Numbered from the stretch's first letter, positions 19,289 to 27,269 are shown. The stretch is 52,058 bases of DNA from CAZHAC01 sp964383855 (GCA_964383855.1 CAYLIP010000010.1:1-52058); one strand, 5' to 3'. A program made the numbers and translations. Notes: generated by a model not told the origin, from the letters alone.

Positions 19289-21607
19289 ATGGCGACGACC
19301 ACTCCTATCGTTCGTTCGGAGGGCCGCGTTCCGCCGCACGACCTCGAGGCCGAGCAGGCGGTGATCGGATCGATCCTGATCGACCCGGCCGCGGTCACGC
19401 TCGCCATCGACATCGTCGAGGAGCGCGACTTCTACCGCGAGAACCACGGGCAGATGTACCGGGCCGCGCTCGAGCTCTTCAAGGCCGGAGAGCCGATCGA
19501 CAACGTGACCATGGCCGACCAGCTCACACGCATGGGGGTCCTCGAGCGCGTCGGAGGCCGGGTGGCGATCGCGCTCCTGCAGGAGTCGGTGCCGACCGCG
19601 GCCAACATCGAGTACTACGCGCGCATCGTCAAGGACCGGGCTCAGAAGCGGCGCCTGATCTCGGCCGGCGCCAGCGTCACCTCGCTCGGCTTCGATGACG
19701 CGCTCGCAGCCGACGAGGCGCTCAACGAGGCGCAGCGGGCCGTCTACGAGATTGCCGACCAGCGCGTCACGACCAGCCTGGAGAGCCTCTATCCGCTGCT
19801 CAAGCAGGCGATGGAGCGCGTGGAGACCCAGATGGTCTCGGGGACCGGGGTGCTGGGCGTGCCCAGCGGCTTCCACGATCTCGACCGGATGACCGGCGGG
19901 TTCAAGGGATCCGACCTGATCGTGGTCGCCGGCCGGCCCGCGATGGGCAAGGCGCTGGCCCTGGACACGCCGATCCCGAGCCCTGATGGCTGGCGGACGA
20001 TGGGCGCGCTGCGCGTCGGCGACCAGGTCTTCGACCAGCAGGGCCTGCCCTGCACGGTCACCCGCGCCACGCCGGTCATGCACGGCCGCGATTGCTTCGA
20101 GGTCTGCTTCGGCGACGGCGAGCGGATCGTCGCCGACGCCGACCACCTCTGGTCCGTCCGGCGGCGGTCGGCCCGCAAGCGTGGTGACGAGCAGGTCGTG
20201 ATCTCGACCGGCGACATGGCTGCGAGCCTGCGCGCGGACGGAGGGCTCGAGTACTCGATAGCGACCTGCGACCCGCTCCGTTACCCGGAGCGGGAGCTGC
20301 CGGTCCGGCCGTACGCGCTGGGCGCCTGGCTGGGCGATGCCGGCAGCAGGCGGGATCCTGCCGGGATCGGCGCTCGCCAAAGCGCTGTCCTCGGCGGAGC
20401 CGCGCGCGGCTCCGGACCGGGCGCCGGCGAGGCGCGCGCGACGAGGCAGTCCTGGGCCGAGGGTGACGCTCGCATACCGCGCGTTTACCTCGAGGCGTCG
20501 ATCGATCAGCGGCTCTCGCTTCTGCAGGGCCTGATGGACAGCCGGGGCACCATCGATGCGCACGGTTGCGCCGTCTTCGTCTCGGCCAACCGGCGGCTGG
20601 CCGAGGGCCTGCAGGAGCTCGTTCGCGGCCTCGGGCTCGAGTCGGAATCGAGCGAGGATCCGCAGGCCGGCGGCCAGGAGCACCGCTACCAGGTGCGGTT
20701 CAGGCCCTCGGCCCTGCCCCTGTTCCGGATTCCAGGCAAGCTCGCCGCGCAGCGCGCGATCCGCGACCTCGCCGCCGGCGAACGGCGGATCGTCGACATC
20801 CGCCCGGTCGCAAGCGTCCCTGTCCGGTGCATCAGCGTCGACTCGCCCGGACATCTCTACCTGGCCGGGAACGCGTGCATCCCGACCCACAACACCTCCT
20901 GGGCCCTGAACGTGGCCCTGCACGCCGCCGTTCAGAACAAGGTCGCGGTGGCGGTGTTCAGCCTTGAGATGTCGAAGGAGCAGCTGGTCGAGCGGCTTCT
21001 CTGCCAGCAGGCGCAGATCGACTCCCAGCGGATGCATCGCGGCCTCCTGAGCGACCGCGAGTTCGAGCGCCTGGTGAGCGCCATCGGCCCGCTCGAGAAC
21101 GCCCCCATCTTCATCGACGAGTCCCCGGTCCTCGACGAGCTGACGCTCATGCTCAAGGCGCGCCAGGCCAAGCAGCGCGAGAACATCGGGATGATCATCA
21201 TCGACTACCTCCAGCTCATGCGCGGCCGGGTCAGCCGGGACGACAACCGCGTGCAGGAGGTCTCCTCGATCTCCCGCTCGCTGAAGGGGCTGGCGCGCGA
21301 GCTCAAAGTGCCTGTTATCGCGCTCTCGCAGCTGTCGCGCGCGCCGGAGGCGCGGCCCAACAAGCGACCGATGCTCTCGGACCTGCGCGAGTCGGGCTCG
21401 ATCGAGCAGGACTCGGACGTCGTCGTCTTCCTCTATCGCGACGAGTACTACAACGACAAGACGGATGAGCCGGGGATCGCCGAAGTGATCGTCGCCAAGC
21501 ACCGCAACGGCCCCACCGGGACGGTCAAGCTGCGCTTCCGCAAGGACCAGACGCTCTTCTACAACCTCGAGCAGCGCCGAGCGACCGCGGTGGACGACGA
21601 CGAGTGA
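19289..21607 (+). CDS. dnaB: replicative DNA helicase DnaB containing an intein
   Basis: Hexameric helicase of the replication fork. The 772-aa precursor encodes a 458-aa DnaB split by a 314-aa intein. The N-extein (residues 1-221) has the primase-interacting N domain and ends VVAGRPAMGK, the first part of Walker A. The C-extein resumes TSWALNVAL and has FSLEMSKEQL, Walker B MIIIDYLQLM, ALSQLSR and DLRESGSIEQDSDVV. Without splicing the ATP site is broken, so the intein must be active for the gene to work. The ATG at 19289 has only a weak GGGG-type ribosome site. It sits between rplI and purA on the same strand with gaps of 15 and 10 nt. Confidence 0.96.
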   Translation: MATTTPIVRSEGRVPPHDLEAEQAVIGSILIDPAAVTLAIDIVEERDFYRENHGQMYRAALELFKAGEPIDNVTMADQLTRMGVLERVGGRVAIALLQESVPTAANIEYYARIVKDRAQKRRLISAGASVTSLGFDDALAADEALNEAQRAVYEIADQRVTTSLESLYPLLKQAMERVETQMVSGTGVLGVPSGFHDLDRMTGGFKGSDLIVVAGRPAMGKALALDTPIPSPDGWRTMGALRVGDQVFDQQGLPCTVTRATPVMHGRDCFEVCFGDGERIVADADHLWSVRRRSARKRGDEQVVISTGDMAASLRADGGLEYSIATCDPLRYPERELPVRPYALGAWLGDAGSRRDPAGIGARQSAVLGGAARGSGPGAGEARATRQSWAEGDARIPRVYLEASIDQRLSLLQGLMDSRGTIDAHGCAVFVSANRRLAEGLQELVRGLGLESESSEDPQAGGQEHRYQVRFRPSALPLFRIPGKLAAQRAIRDLAAGERRIVDIRPVASVPVRCISVDSPGHLYLAGNACIPTHNTSWALNVALHAAVQNKVAVAVFSLEMSKEQLVERLLCQQAQIDSQRMHRGLLSDREFERLVSAIGPLENAPIFIDESPVLDELTLMLKARQAKQRENIGMIIIDYLQLMRGRVSRDDNRVQEVSSISRSLKGLARELKVPVIALSQLSRAPEARPNKRPMLSDLRESGSIEQDSDVVVFLYRDEYYNDKTDEPGIAEVIVAKHRNGPTGTVKLRFRKDQTLFYNLEQRRATAVDDDE
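19952..20893 (+). mobile_element. class 3-type intein in dnaB Walker A, with degenerate LAGLIDADG domain
   Basis: Spans precursor residues 222-535, inserted between Lys221 and the +1 Thr. The first residue is Ala, not Cys or Ser, so classical first-step chemistry is impossible. The class 3 signature is present: Trp at intein position 67 (in ADADHLW), Cys at 293 (VRCISVD, block F) and Thr at 312 (PTHN, block G); the Cys-Thr spacing is 19. Between the splicing blocks lies a homing-endonuclease remnant. The first LAGLIDADG-like motif keeps its acid (LGAWLGD, Asp350), but the second reads GLMDSRG with Arg419 at the acid position. The segment between the motifs is short and Gly/Ala/Arg-rich. I infer active splicing and lost homing. 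Confidence 0.92.
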
Positions 21608-21617
21608 GGAAGGCGGC

Positions 21618-22904
21618 TTGGTAGTCATCATCGTCGGCGGCCAGTGGGGGGACGAGGGCAAGGGCAAGGTCATCGACCTCCTGGCCGAGCAGGCCCGGCT
21701 GGTAATCCGTCCCCAGGGCGGCAACAACGCCGGCCACACCGTGGTCACCGAGCATGGGGAGTTCAAGTTCCAGCTCCTGCCCAGCGGGATCCTCTACCCG
21801 CACTGCACCTGCGTCATCGGCAATGGCGTGGTTGTCGACCCTCGCGTCCTGATCAAGGAGCTGGAGCAGCTGCGGGAGCGCGGCCTCGAGCCCGACAACC
21901 TGGTCGTGAGCGAGCGCGCCCACATGGTGATGAGCTATCACCCGCTCTTCGACAAGCTCGAGGAGGGGGTGCGCGGCGACGACCGCCTGGGCACCACGTG
22001 GCGCGGCGTCGGTCCCGCCTACGGCGACAAGGTCCGCCGCATCGGCTTTCGAATCGGCGACCTCCAGAAGGAGGTCTTCATGCGGAAGAAGATCGACTTC
22101 GTCGTGGGCCAGGTGAAGAACCCGATCCTGGACCGCCTCTACGGCGAGGAGCCCCTGGACACCGGCCAGATCCTCCAGGAGTACCTGGGCTACGCCGAGA
22201 TCCTCGACCCCTACATCAAGGACACCTATCCGATCGTCCAGGACGCTCTCGACGAGCGCAGCAACGTCCTCCTGGAGGGCGCCCAGGCGACCATGCTCGA
22301 TCTCGACTTCGGCACCTATCCATACGTCACCGGCAGCAATCCCACGGCCGGCGGCGCTGTGACCGGTTCTGGCATCCCGCCGACCCGGGTCGACCTCACG
22401 CTCGGCTGCTTCAAGGCCTACACGACGCGCGTCGGCTACGGTCCCTTCCCGACCGAGCTCGAGAACGAGGTCGGCGACCAGCTGCGCGAGCGCGGGCATG
22501 AGTTCGGCACAGTCACCGGCCGGGCCCGGCGCGTCGGATGGTTCGACGCCTGCGTCGCGCGCTACGCGGTGCGCGTCAACGGCTGCGGATCGGCGGCGCT
22601 GCTCAAGCTCGACATCCTCGACGAGCTGGAGCGGATCAGGGTTTGCACCTCGTACGACTTCCGCGGGGAGAGGCACGACCATCCGATGGCCAACATCTCG
22701 CACCTGAAGCACTGCGAGCCCCGGTACGTCGAGGTCGACGGCTGGTCGGAGCCGATCGGCGCCGCCCGCAAGTGGGACGAGCTGCCCCGGGCTTGCCGCG
22801 ACTACGTCGAGCTCATCGAGGAGCAGATCGGCGCGCCGATCGACCTGATCGGCGTCGGCCCCCGGCGGGACCAGTTCGTCCAGCGCCGGCCGATCTGGCG
22901 CTAG
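21618..22904 (+). CDS. purA: adenylosuccinate synthetase
   Basis: Joins IMP and aspartate using GTP in AMP synthesis. The 428-aa length is standard. It has GGQWGDEGKGKVIDLLA at the N terminus with the catalytic Asp, NNAGHTVV with the catalytic His, LLEGAQATMLDLDFGTYPYVT, and the C-terminal GTP-binding part. The start is TTG at 21618 with GAGGAAGG upstream; no ATG lies nearby in frame. It is 10 nt after dnaB and probably in the same transcript. It shares CTAG with the convergent gene at its 3' end. Confidence 0.96.
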   Translation: MVVIIVGGQWGDEGKGKVIDLLAEQARLVIRPQGGNNAGHTVVTEHGEFKFQLLPSGILYPHCTCVIGNGVVVDPRVLIKELEQLRERGLEPDNLVVSERAHMVMSYHPLFDKLEEGVRGDDRLGTTWRGVGPAYGDKVRRIGFRIGDLQKEVFMRKKIDFVVGQVKNPILDRLYGEEPLDTGQILQEYLGYAEILDPYIKDTYPIVQDALDERSNVLLEGAQATMLDLDFGTYPYVTGSNPTAGGAVTGSGIPPTRVDLTLGCFKAYTTRVGYGPFPTELENEVGDQLRERGHEFGTVTGRARRVGWFDACVARYAVRVNGCGSAALLKLDILDELERIRVCTSYDFRGERHDHPMANISHLKHCEPRYVEVDGWSEPIGAARKWDELPRACRDYVELIEEQIGAPIDLIGVGPRRDQFVQRRPIWR

Positions 22905-23881
22905 GCGCCCTGCCTGGCGGCGCCGGATGCCGGCGCCGGGTGCGTGCGGACCCCTTCCTCGCGGGCGAGCCGGCGCCGGCGGGCGAAAAACCAGTCGATG
23001 CCCTCCACCGCGCTGACGGTCACCTGCAGGCCGGCCACGGCCAGGTAGGCCGCCTCGATCCCGAACCCCCGGCTCCGCAGGCCGACACCCGCCACGCCGG
23101 CGGCGAACCCGAGCAGCAGCCGCGAGGCTGCCCAGCCGGGCAGCAGCCGCCGATCGGCCAGGATCAGGGCCACCGCGAACCAGGCCGGCCCGCTGTCGAG
23201 CTGGTAGCTCGGGCTCCAGTGCAGCATCAGGATGGGCAGCGCCGCCCCGACGGCAAATCCCAGGACCACGGCCGGCGACAGCCGGCGCGCGTACCAGAGC
23301 CAGGCGGCGCCGACGGCGACCGCCAGCACGGAGGTGGCAAAGAGGGGCCCGGGAACGTTGCCGATGTAGAGCCGCTCGGGGTCGATCGGCGCCGCACTGC
23401 CGCCCGCATACTGCCACCAGAGCCGCACCGGCTCGGCCAGCGGCCGCAGGCGGCCCGGGTTCAGATAGGCCGCCCTCAGGTCGGGAGCGGCGAACAGGAT
23501 GGCTGCTGGCACCAGCACGCCGGGCTGAAATTGCAGCCGCGGCGTCCAGCGCCTCCGGGCGACCTCGAGGCCGCCTGCGAGCGCGGCCCCGATCACAAAC
23601 CAGTTGACGGGGGTCGCCGGCCCGAGCAGGGCGACCGCGAAGACCGCGGCGACGAGCGGAGCCACCCCGGCACGCAGGCGAAGCCGCCACGCCAGCAGTT
23701 GGAGGGCGGCTCCCACGGCCAGGGCCACGCCCAGGGCCGCGGCGGCGTACCCCCTGAAGAAGAGCAGGCCCATGGCCACAGGTGGGATCAGGGCGATGGC
23801 GACGACGCCGTCCTCGGACAGCGTCTCAGGCTGGAAGATGCCCTTCTCGAAACGCGCGAGCGCAGCGGCCGCTCTTCCCAC
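22901..23881 (-). CDS. RnfD/NqrB-like polytopic membrane protein
   Basis: A 326-aa protein with about nine hydrophobic helices. FQPETLSEDGVV near the start and IGNVPGPLFATSVLAVAVGAAWLW after a soluble loop recall the RnfD/NqrB subunits of ion-translocating electron-transfer complexes, but I do not see the flavin-attachment S(G)AT motif and no other rnf or nqr gene is nearby. The family call is therefore tentative. The GTG at 23881 is chosen because TAATAT lies 8 nt upstream (23895-23890, minus strand) and because the longer frame upstream is antisense to the propeller gene. Confidence 0.72.
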   Translation of the reverse strand: MGRAAAALARFEKGIFQPETLSEDGVVAIALIPPVAMGLLFFRGYAAAALGVALAVGAALQLLAWRLRLRAGVAPLVAAVFAVALLGPATPVNWFVIGAALAGGLEVARRRWTPRLQFQPGVLVPAAILFAAPDLRAAYLNPGRLRPLAEPVRLWWQYAGGSAAPIDPERLYIGNVPGPLFATSVLAVAVGAAWLWYARRLSPAVVLGFAVGAALPILMLHWSPSYQLDSGPAWFAVALILADRRLLPGWAASRLLLGFAAGVAGVGLRSRGFGIEAAYLAVAGLQVTVSAVEGIDWFFARRRRLAREEGVRTHPAPASGAARQGA

Positions 23882-23927
23882 GCTGAGCGATATTAGTCCG
23901 CGACCCCCGCGGGCGCTCCGCCCGGCG

Positions 23928-23957
23928 CTGACAGAAAGTAGCCGTCTGGTAGATAAT
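23928..23957 (+). promoter_or_regulatory. sigma70-type promoter for the second propeller gene
   Basis: CTGACA (23928-23933) and overlapping -10 candidates TAGATA (23950-23955) and GATAAT (23952-23957) give spacers of 16 or 18 nt. The GTG start follows at 23969, so the leader would be only a few nt, without Shine-Dalgarno. Confidence 0.6.
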
Positions 23958-23968
23958 CCTGGCACCCC

Positions 23969-25240
23969 GTGTCGCGTCTTTCCACGCGCTTTGCAGCGAC
24001 ATTGATGGGCGTGGTCCTGGTCGTGGCGGCATCCGTCACGCCGGCCGCGGCCGCCAGCCCTGACAACACCTGGGTCGTGCTCGGGCGCATTCCGGAAGCC
24101 TCCGGGTCGCCGATGTTCGCCCTGGCCGTCAGCCCGGCCGACCCGCTCACGGTCCTGGCCGGAACCTCCTCGGGCTCGATCTACCGAAGCACCGACGGCG
24201 GGGCCAGCTGGCATGAGGCGCGCCACGACGCCGGGCACCCCCTCCTCGCGATCGGCTTCAACCCCTACAAGCCGGGCGTGGTGTTCGCCGGTACCCGGGG
24301 CGGCGGGATCCTCCGCAGCTCCGACTCGGGACAGACCTGGTCGATCCAGCCCGGCACCGAGAAGGCGGCCGCGCGCAGCTTCGCCTTCGGGAAGACGGTG
24401 ATCGCGGCCGGAACCGACCAGGGCATCCTGCTCGGCCGCGACGCCGGATCCTGGTCGCCGGCCGGCCTCAACCAGATGAGCGTCTCGGCGCTCGCGGTGG
24501 CCGCCGCGAACGACCCCACGCGGATCGTGGCGGGCGCCGACGCGACCCGTTCGACGGAGCCGCTACCTCTCTACAGCAGCGCCGACGGGGGCGCCACCTG
24601 GACTCCACTCAAGCCTCCGTCGACGGCCGCCTCCATGGTCAACGCGCTGGCCGCCGGTCCGCCACCGCCCAAGGGCGACACCCGGCCCGTGCTGATGGGA
24701 ACCAACGCCGCCCTCTACATGTCGCCGGACAACGGCCAGTCCTGGTCTCAGCTGACCGGCAACGGCGTCCTGCCCGCCACCGACTTCACCGGCGTCGCCT
24801 TCGTCACATCGCACCAGGACCGCTACTACGTGGCCAGCGATGGCGGGGCTTCAGACCGCGGCGGCGTCTGGTCGACCGCGGACGGCGGGCAGCACTTCAA
24901 CCCGCTCCAGGTGCCGGTCTCGCCGGTCACCGCGCTTGCGATCTCCAACGAGGAGCAGCCGACCGTGTACGTGGCCACCTTCCGGCCGGTCGACCACTCC
25001 GTCTTCCTGCTCCGCTACCGGGACACCGGCGGGCCGCCCCAGGCGCCGCCGGCGCTGCCCGCGCCGCATGCTGTGACCGGGAGCGCCGCCCAGCCGGCAG
25101 CCGCGCCCGCCCGCGACTGGCTAGTCGTCCTGGGGACCGGGCCGGAGGCGCCCTTCCTCGCGCTCGGCGCGGGTGGGGTGCTGGTGCTGCTGCTGACGCT
25201 CGTCGCCTACATAACCCGAGCCCGGCGCCGGCGACTGTAG
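23969..25240 (+). CDS. secreted Asp-box beta-propeller with C-terminal membrane anchor
   Basis: Function unknown. The 423-aa protein has a clear signal peptide ending near ASVTPAAAA (residue about 28). Asp-box repeats follow: YRSTDGGASW, LRSSDSGQTW, YSSADGGATW, YMSPDNGQSW and WSTADGGQHF. A Pro/Ala linker then leads to a C-terminal transmembrane helix (GGVLVLLLTLVAYIT) and a basic tail. The topology is therefore extracytoplasmic and anchored at the C terminus, opposite to the propeller at 13805-15082, which is anchored at the N terminus. The last 120 nt overlap the convergent gene. Confidence 0.85.
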   Translation: MSRLSTRFAATLMGVVLVVAASVTPAAAASPDNTWVVLGRIPEASGSPMFALAVSPADPLTVLAGTSSGSIYRSTDGGASWHEARHDAGHPLLAIGFNPYKPGVVFAGTRGGGILRSSDSGQTWSIQPGTEKAAARSFAFGKTVIAAGTDQGILLGRDAGSWSPAGLNQMSVSALAVAAANDPTRIVAGADATRSTEPLPLYSSADGGATWTPLKPPSTAASMVNALAAGPPPPKGDTRPVLMGTNAALYMSPDNGQSWSQLTGNGVLPATDFTGVAFVTSHQDRYYVASDGGASDRGGVWSTADGGQHFNPLQVPVSPVTALAISNEEQPTVYVATFRPVDHSVFLLRYRDTGGPPQAPPALPAPHAVTGSAAQPAAAPARDWLVVLGTGPEAPFLALGAGGVLVLLLTLVAYITRARRRRL

Positions 25241-25900
25241 GCCGGCCTCCAGCTGCGGGGCCCCCGGGTCGTGCAACCGGAACGACTCCAGTCCCGCCCG
25301 TTTGAGCATGGCCGAGGCCAGTCCGTCGTAGCGGCGGGCCATCACGTCGCCCACGGGATCGGGCGACGCTCGCATCAGCTGTCCGAAGCTCAGCTGCGCC
25401 ATGGCGCGGTAGGCCAGGAGCGCCTTGGCCTCCTCGATCCGTCCCGTCCGCTCGGCGGTCCGGACGAAGAGCAGCGCCGCTCCCATCTCCCGCGCGTCGC
25501 GCCAGCGCCACAGAAGGTAGGTCCCGCAGACGATCAGGATGGGGGGGAGCGCGGTGATCAGGCCCAGCACCAGCGCCATCGTGTCCACCGCCCCCCGGGC
25601 CTGCGCGCCGAGCGCGATCAGCTGGTCGCCGGAGTCGTGCTGAAGCGTGCTGGCCACGTTGCCGAGGAAGCTGCTGATCCCGGGTATGCCGCCGGGGACG
25701 ACGCTCCGGAAGGACTGGATCCAGCTGTTCAGGGTGTGGCCGGTGCCGGTGATGCCGTCGCTGACCGTCTGCAGACCCTCGACGACCCGGTAGACCGTCC
25801 AGCCCGCGGCCGCCCAGGTCACACCCCAGAGCGCGACCAGCATGTCGGCCAGGAGGCGGGGAATCCGGGCCGGCACGTGGTCGGGATAGAACTTCAGCAC
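25121..25900 (-). CDS. membrane protein of unknown function
   Basis: A 259-aa protein I do not recognise. It has a first hydrophobic helix around residues 17-40 (RLLADMLVALWGVTWAAAGWTVYRVV), an extracytoplasmic loop and a second helix (MALVLGLITALPPILIVCGTYLLW). A soluble C-terminal part follows with Arg/Ala-rich helices. The last 40 residues are antisense to the propeller's membrane anchor and look low-complexity, so the true fold probably ends before them. The GTG at 25900 lies 8 nt after TACGGT on the minus strand, a candidate leaderless start. It diverges from the RidA gene across 32 bp. Confidence 0.75.
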   Translation of the reverse strand: MLKFYPDHVPARIPRLLADMLVALWGVTWAAAGWTVYRVVEGLQTVSDGITGTGHTLNSWIQSFRSVVPGGIPGISSFLGNVASTLQHDSGDQLIALGAQARGAVDTMALVLGLITALPPILIVCGTYLLWRWRDAREMGAALLFVRTAERTGRIEEAKALLAYRAMAQLSFGQLMRASPDPVGDVMARRYDGLASAMLKRAGLESFRLHDPGAPQLEAGLQSPAPGSGYVGDERQQQHQHPTRAEREEGRLRPGPQDD

Positions 25901-25932
25901 CTCAATCCACCGTAGCCGTTAGATTGCCTGCG
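25901..25932. promoter_or_regulatory. compact divergent leaderless promoter pair
   Basis: The whole 32-bp gap holds two outward -10 boxes: TACGGT on the minus strand (25914-25909, 8 nt from GTG 25900) and TAGATT on the plus strand (25920-25925, 7 nt from GTG 25933). There is no room for a Shine-Dalgarno-bearing leader on either side. The -35 regions would lie inside the opposite genes. Confidence 0.6.
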
Positions 25933-26409
25933 GTGACGACTCCACACGAAAGGCTGCGTGCACTCGGCCTCGATCTCCCGGAGGCCCCGTCCCCGGCCGC
26001 CAATTACGTTCAGGTCCAGGTGGTGCCGCTGGGGGAGGGCCGCGTCGCCGTCCATGTCGCCGGCCAGATCCCGCGCCGGCCGGACGGGGGCCTCTATACC
26101 GGGCGGGTGCCAAGCCAGGTCGATTCCGACCAGGCGCGGGAGGCGGCGCGCGCCTGCGCCCTGGCGATCCTAGCGCAGCTGGAGAAGGCGGTCGGCCTGG
26201 ACCGTATCGAGCAGATCGCGCAGGTCACGGGGTTCGTCCTCTCCGACGACGGTTTCGGCGACCAGCCCGAGGTGGTCAACGGCTGCTCAGACCTGCTGGT
26301 CCAGGTGCTGGGCGAGGCCGGGCGTCACACCCGCGCTGCGGTGGGCACCAACGCGCTGCCCCGCGGCGTCACGGTCGAGATCGCAGCCGTAGCGGTCGCC
26401 CGGCTCTGA
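25933..26409 (+). CDS. RidA (YjgF/YER057c) family protein
   Basis: A 158-aa protein of the RidA-like fold, probably an enamine/imine deaminase or an endoribonuclease-like relative. It fits the longer YjgF-like group: HVAGQIPRRPDGGLYTGRVPSQVDSDQAREAARACALAILAQLE and a C-terminal GTNALPRGVTVEIAAVAVA. The Arg expected to bind substrate carboxylate in archetypal RidA is not clearly present, so catalytic activity is uncertain. The GTG at 25933 fits the -10 box; a TTG at 25924 is inside that box and is rejected. Confidence 0.85.
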   Translation: MTTPHERLRALGLDLPEAPSPAANYVQVQVVPLGEGRVAVHVAGQIPRRPDGGLYTGRVPSQVDSDQAREAARACALAILAQLEKAVGLDRIEQIAQVTGFVLSDDGFGDQPEVVNGCSDLLVQVLGEAGRHTRAAVGTNALPRGVTVEIAAVAVARL

Positions 26410-27269
26410 TCAGGCCGCGACTCCCGCGGGGGCCGCTCCTCTACGCGAGCGTCCTCTACCTGGCCGTCGTCTTCGGCGTGATGCTGTGGCGCGGCGTCTC
26501 GATCGAGCCCCAGTGGGTCGTGCTGGCGCTCCTGGTGATCGCGCTCGCGATGGGCCGCGGGGCGCAGTTCATCAAGGACTGGACCCCCTTCCTGCTGCTC
26601 TTCTTCGCCTACGAGGCCATGCGCGGCTTCGCATCCAAGACCGGCTTTGCGCCGCGCGACGTTTCGCCGCTGGAGAGGGCCCTGTTCTTCGGGCATCTGC
26701 CGACCGTGGCCCTGCAGCAGCACTTCTACCATCCGGCGTCGATCTCTCCGCAGGACCTGCTGGCAGTCTTCTTCTACTTCATGCACTTCCCGCTTCCGAT
26801 CGTGGTCGGCTTCGTCTTCTGGACCGGTGACCGGGCGCACTACTGGCGGTACGTCGCGGCGCTGCTGGGCATGTCCTTCGCCTCCTTCGTGGTCTTCCTC
26901 TTCTTCCCGACCACGCCGCCCCGGCTGGAGCCTGGTCTGGGGGTCCACTGGGTGACCAACGAGACGGTGCACAAGCTCTTCAGCGACTACCTCGTCTCGC
27001 CGCTGTACACGCACCTCAACCCGAACAACTACGCCGCATTTCCCTCGCTGCACGCGGCCTTCCCGGCGCTGGCGGCGATGTTTGCGTGGGGCCGCTACCG
27101 GTGGCTCGCGATCGGGCTGCTGGCCTGGGCGGCGGCGGTCTGGGCGGCGATCGTGTACCTGGGGGAGCACTACTTCGTCGACGCGCTCGCCGGGCTCGGG
27201 ATCGCGTTTGCGGCCTGGGTCGTGGTCGTGCGGCTGGCGCCCCGGCTCAGGCCTCCCAGACCTTCTTGA
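26406..27269 (+). CDS. PAP2-superfamily membrane phosphatase
   Basis: Integral membrane lipid phosphatase/phosphotransferase-like protein. The conserved motifs are PSLHAAFP and YLGEHYFVDALAG, the PSGH-like and SRxxxxxHxxxD-like parts of the PAP2 active site, in an inositolphosphotransferase-like arrangement. GTG 26478 and ATG 26481 are the first standard start codons, but both fall inside what looks like the first transmembrane helix (PLLYASVLYLAVVFGVMLW). The frame is open back to CTG 26406, which overlaps the RidA stop as CTGA. I give that start tentatively (287 aa). The 3' end overlaps yvcK by 23 nt on the opposite strand. Confidence 0.82.
   Translation: MIRPRLPRGPLLYASVLYLAVVFGVMLWRGVSIEPQWVVLALLVIALAMGRGAQFIKDWTPFLLLFFAYEAMRGFASKTGFAPRDVSPLERALFFGHLPTVALQQHFYHPASISPQDLLAVFFYFMHFPLPIVVGFVFWTGDRAHYWRYVAALLGMSFASFVVFLFFPTTPPRLEPGLGVHWVTNETVHKLFSDYLVSPLYTHLNPNNYAAFPSLHAAFPALAAMFAWGRYRWLAIGLLAWAAAVWAAIVYLGEHYFVDALAGLGIAFAAWVVVVRLAPRLRPPRPS

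Noticed and set aside
20330..20480. A frameshift in the dnaB intein
   Set aside because: The frame is open throughout and both splicing ends are intact; the odd composition is better explained by decay of the endonuclease region.
18470..21766. A 1098-codon open frame on the minus strand across rplI and dnaB
   Set aside because: It is antisense to strongly recognised genes, has Asp/Leu/Arg/Gly-biased shadow composition and no motifs. High GC makes such frames common.
23882..24238. A longer N terminus for the RnfD-like protein
   Set aside because: The extension is soluble, Arg/Gly-rich and antisense to the propeller's signal peptide; the GTG at 23881 has a well-placed -10 box.
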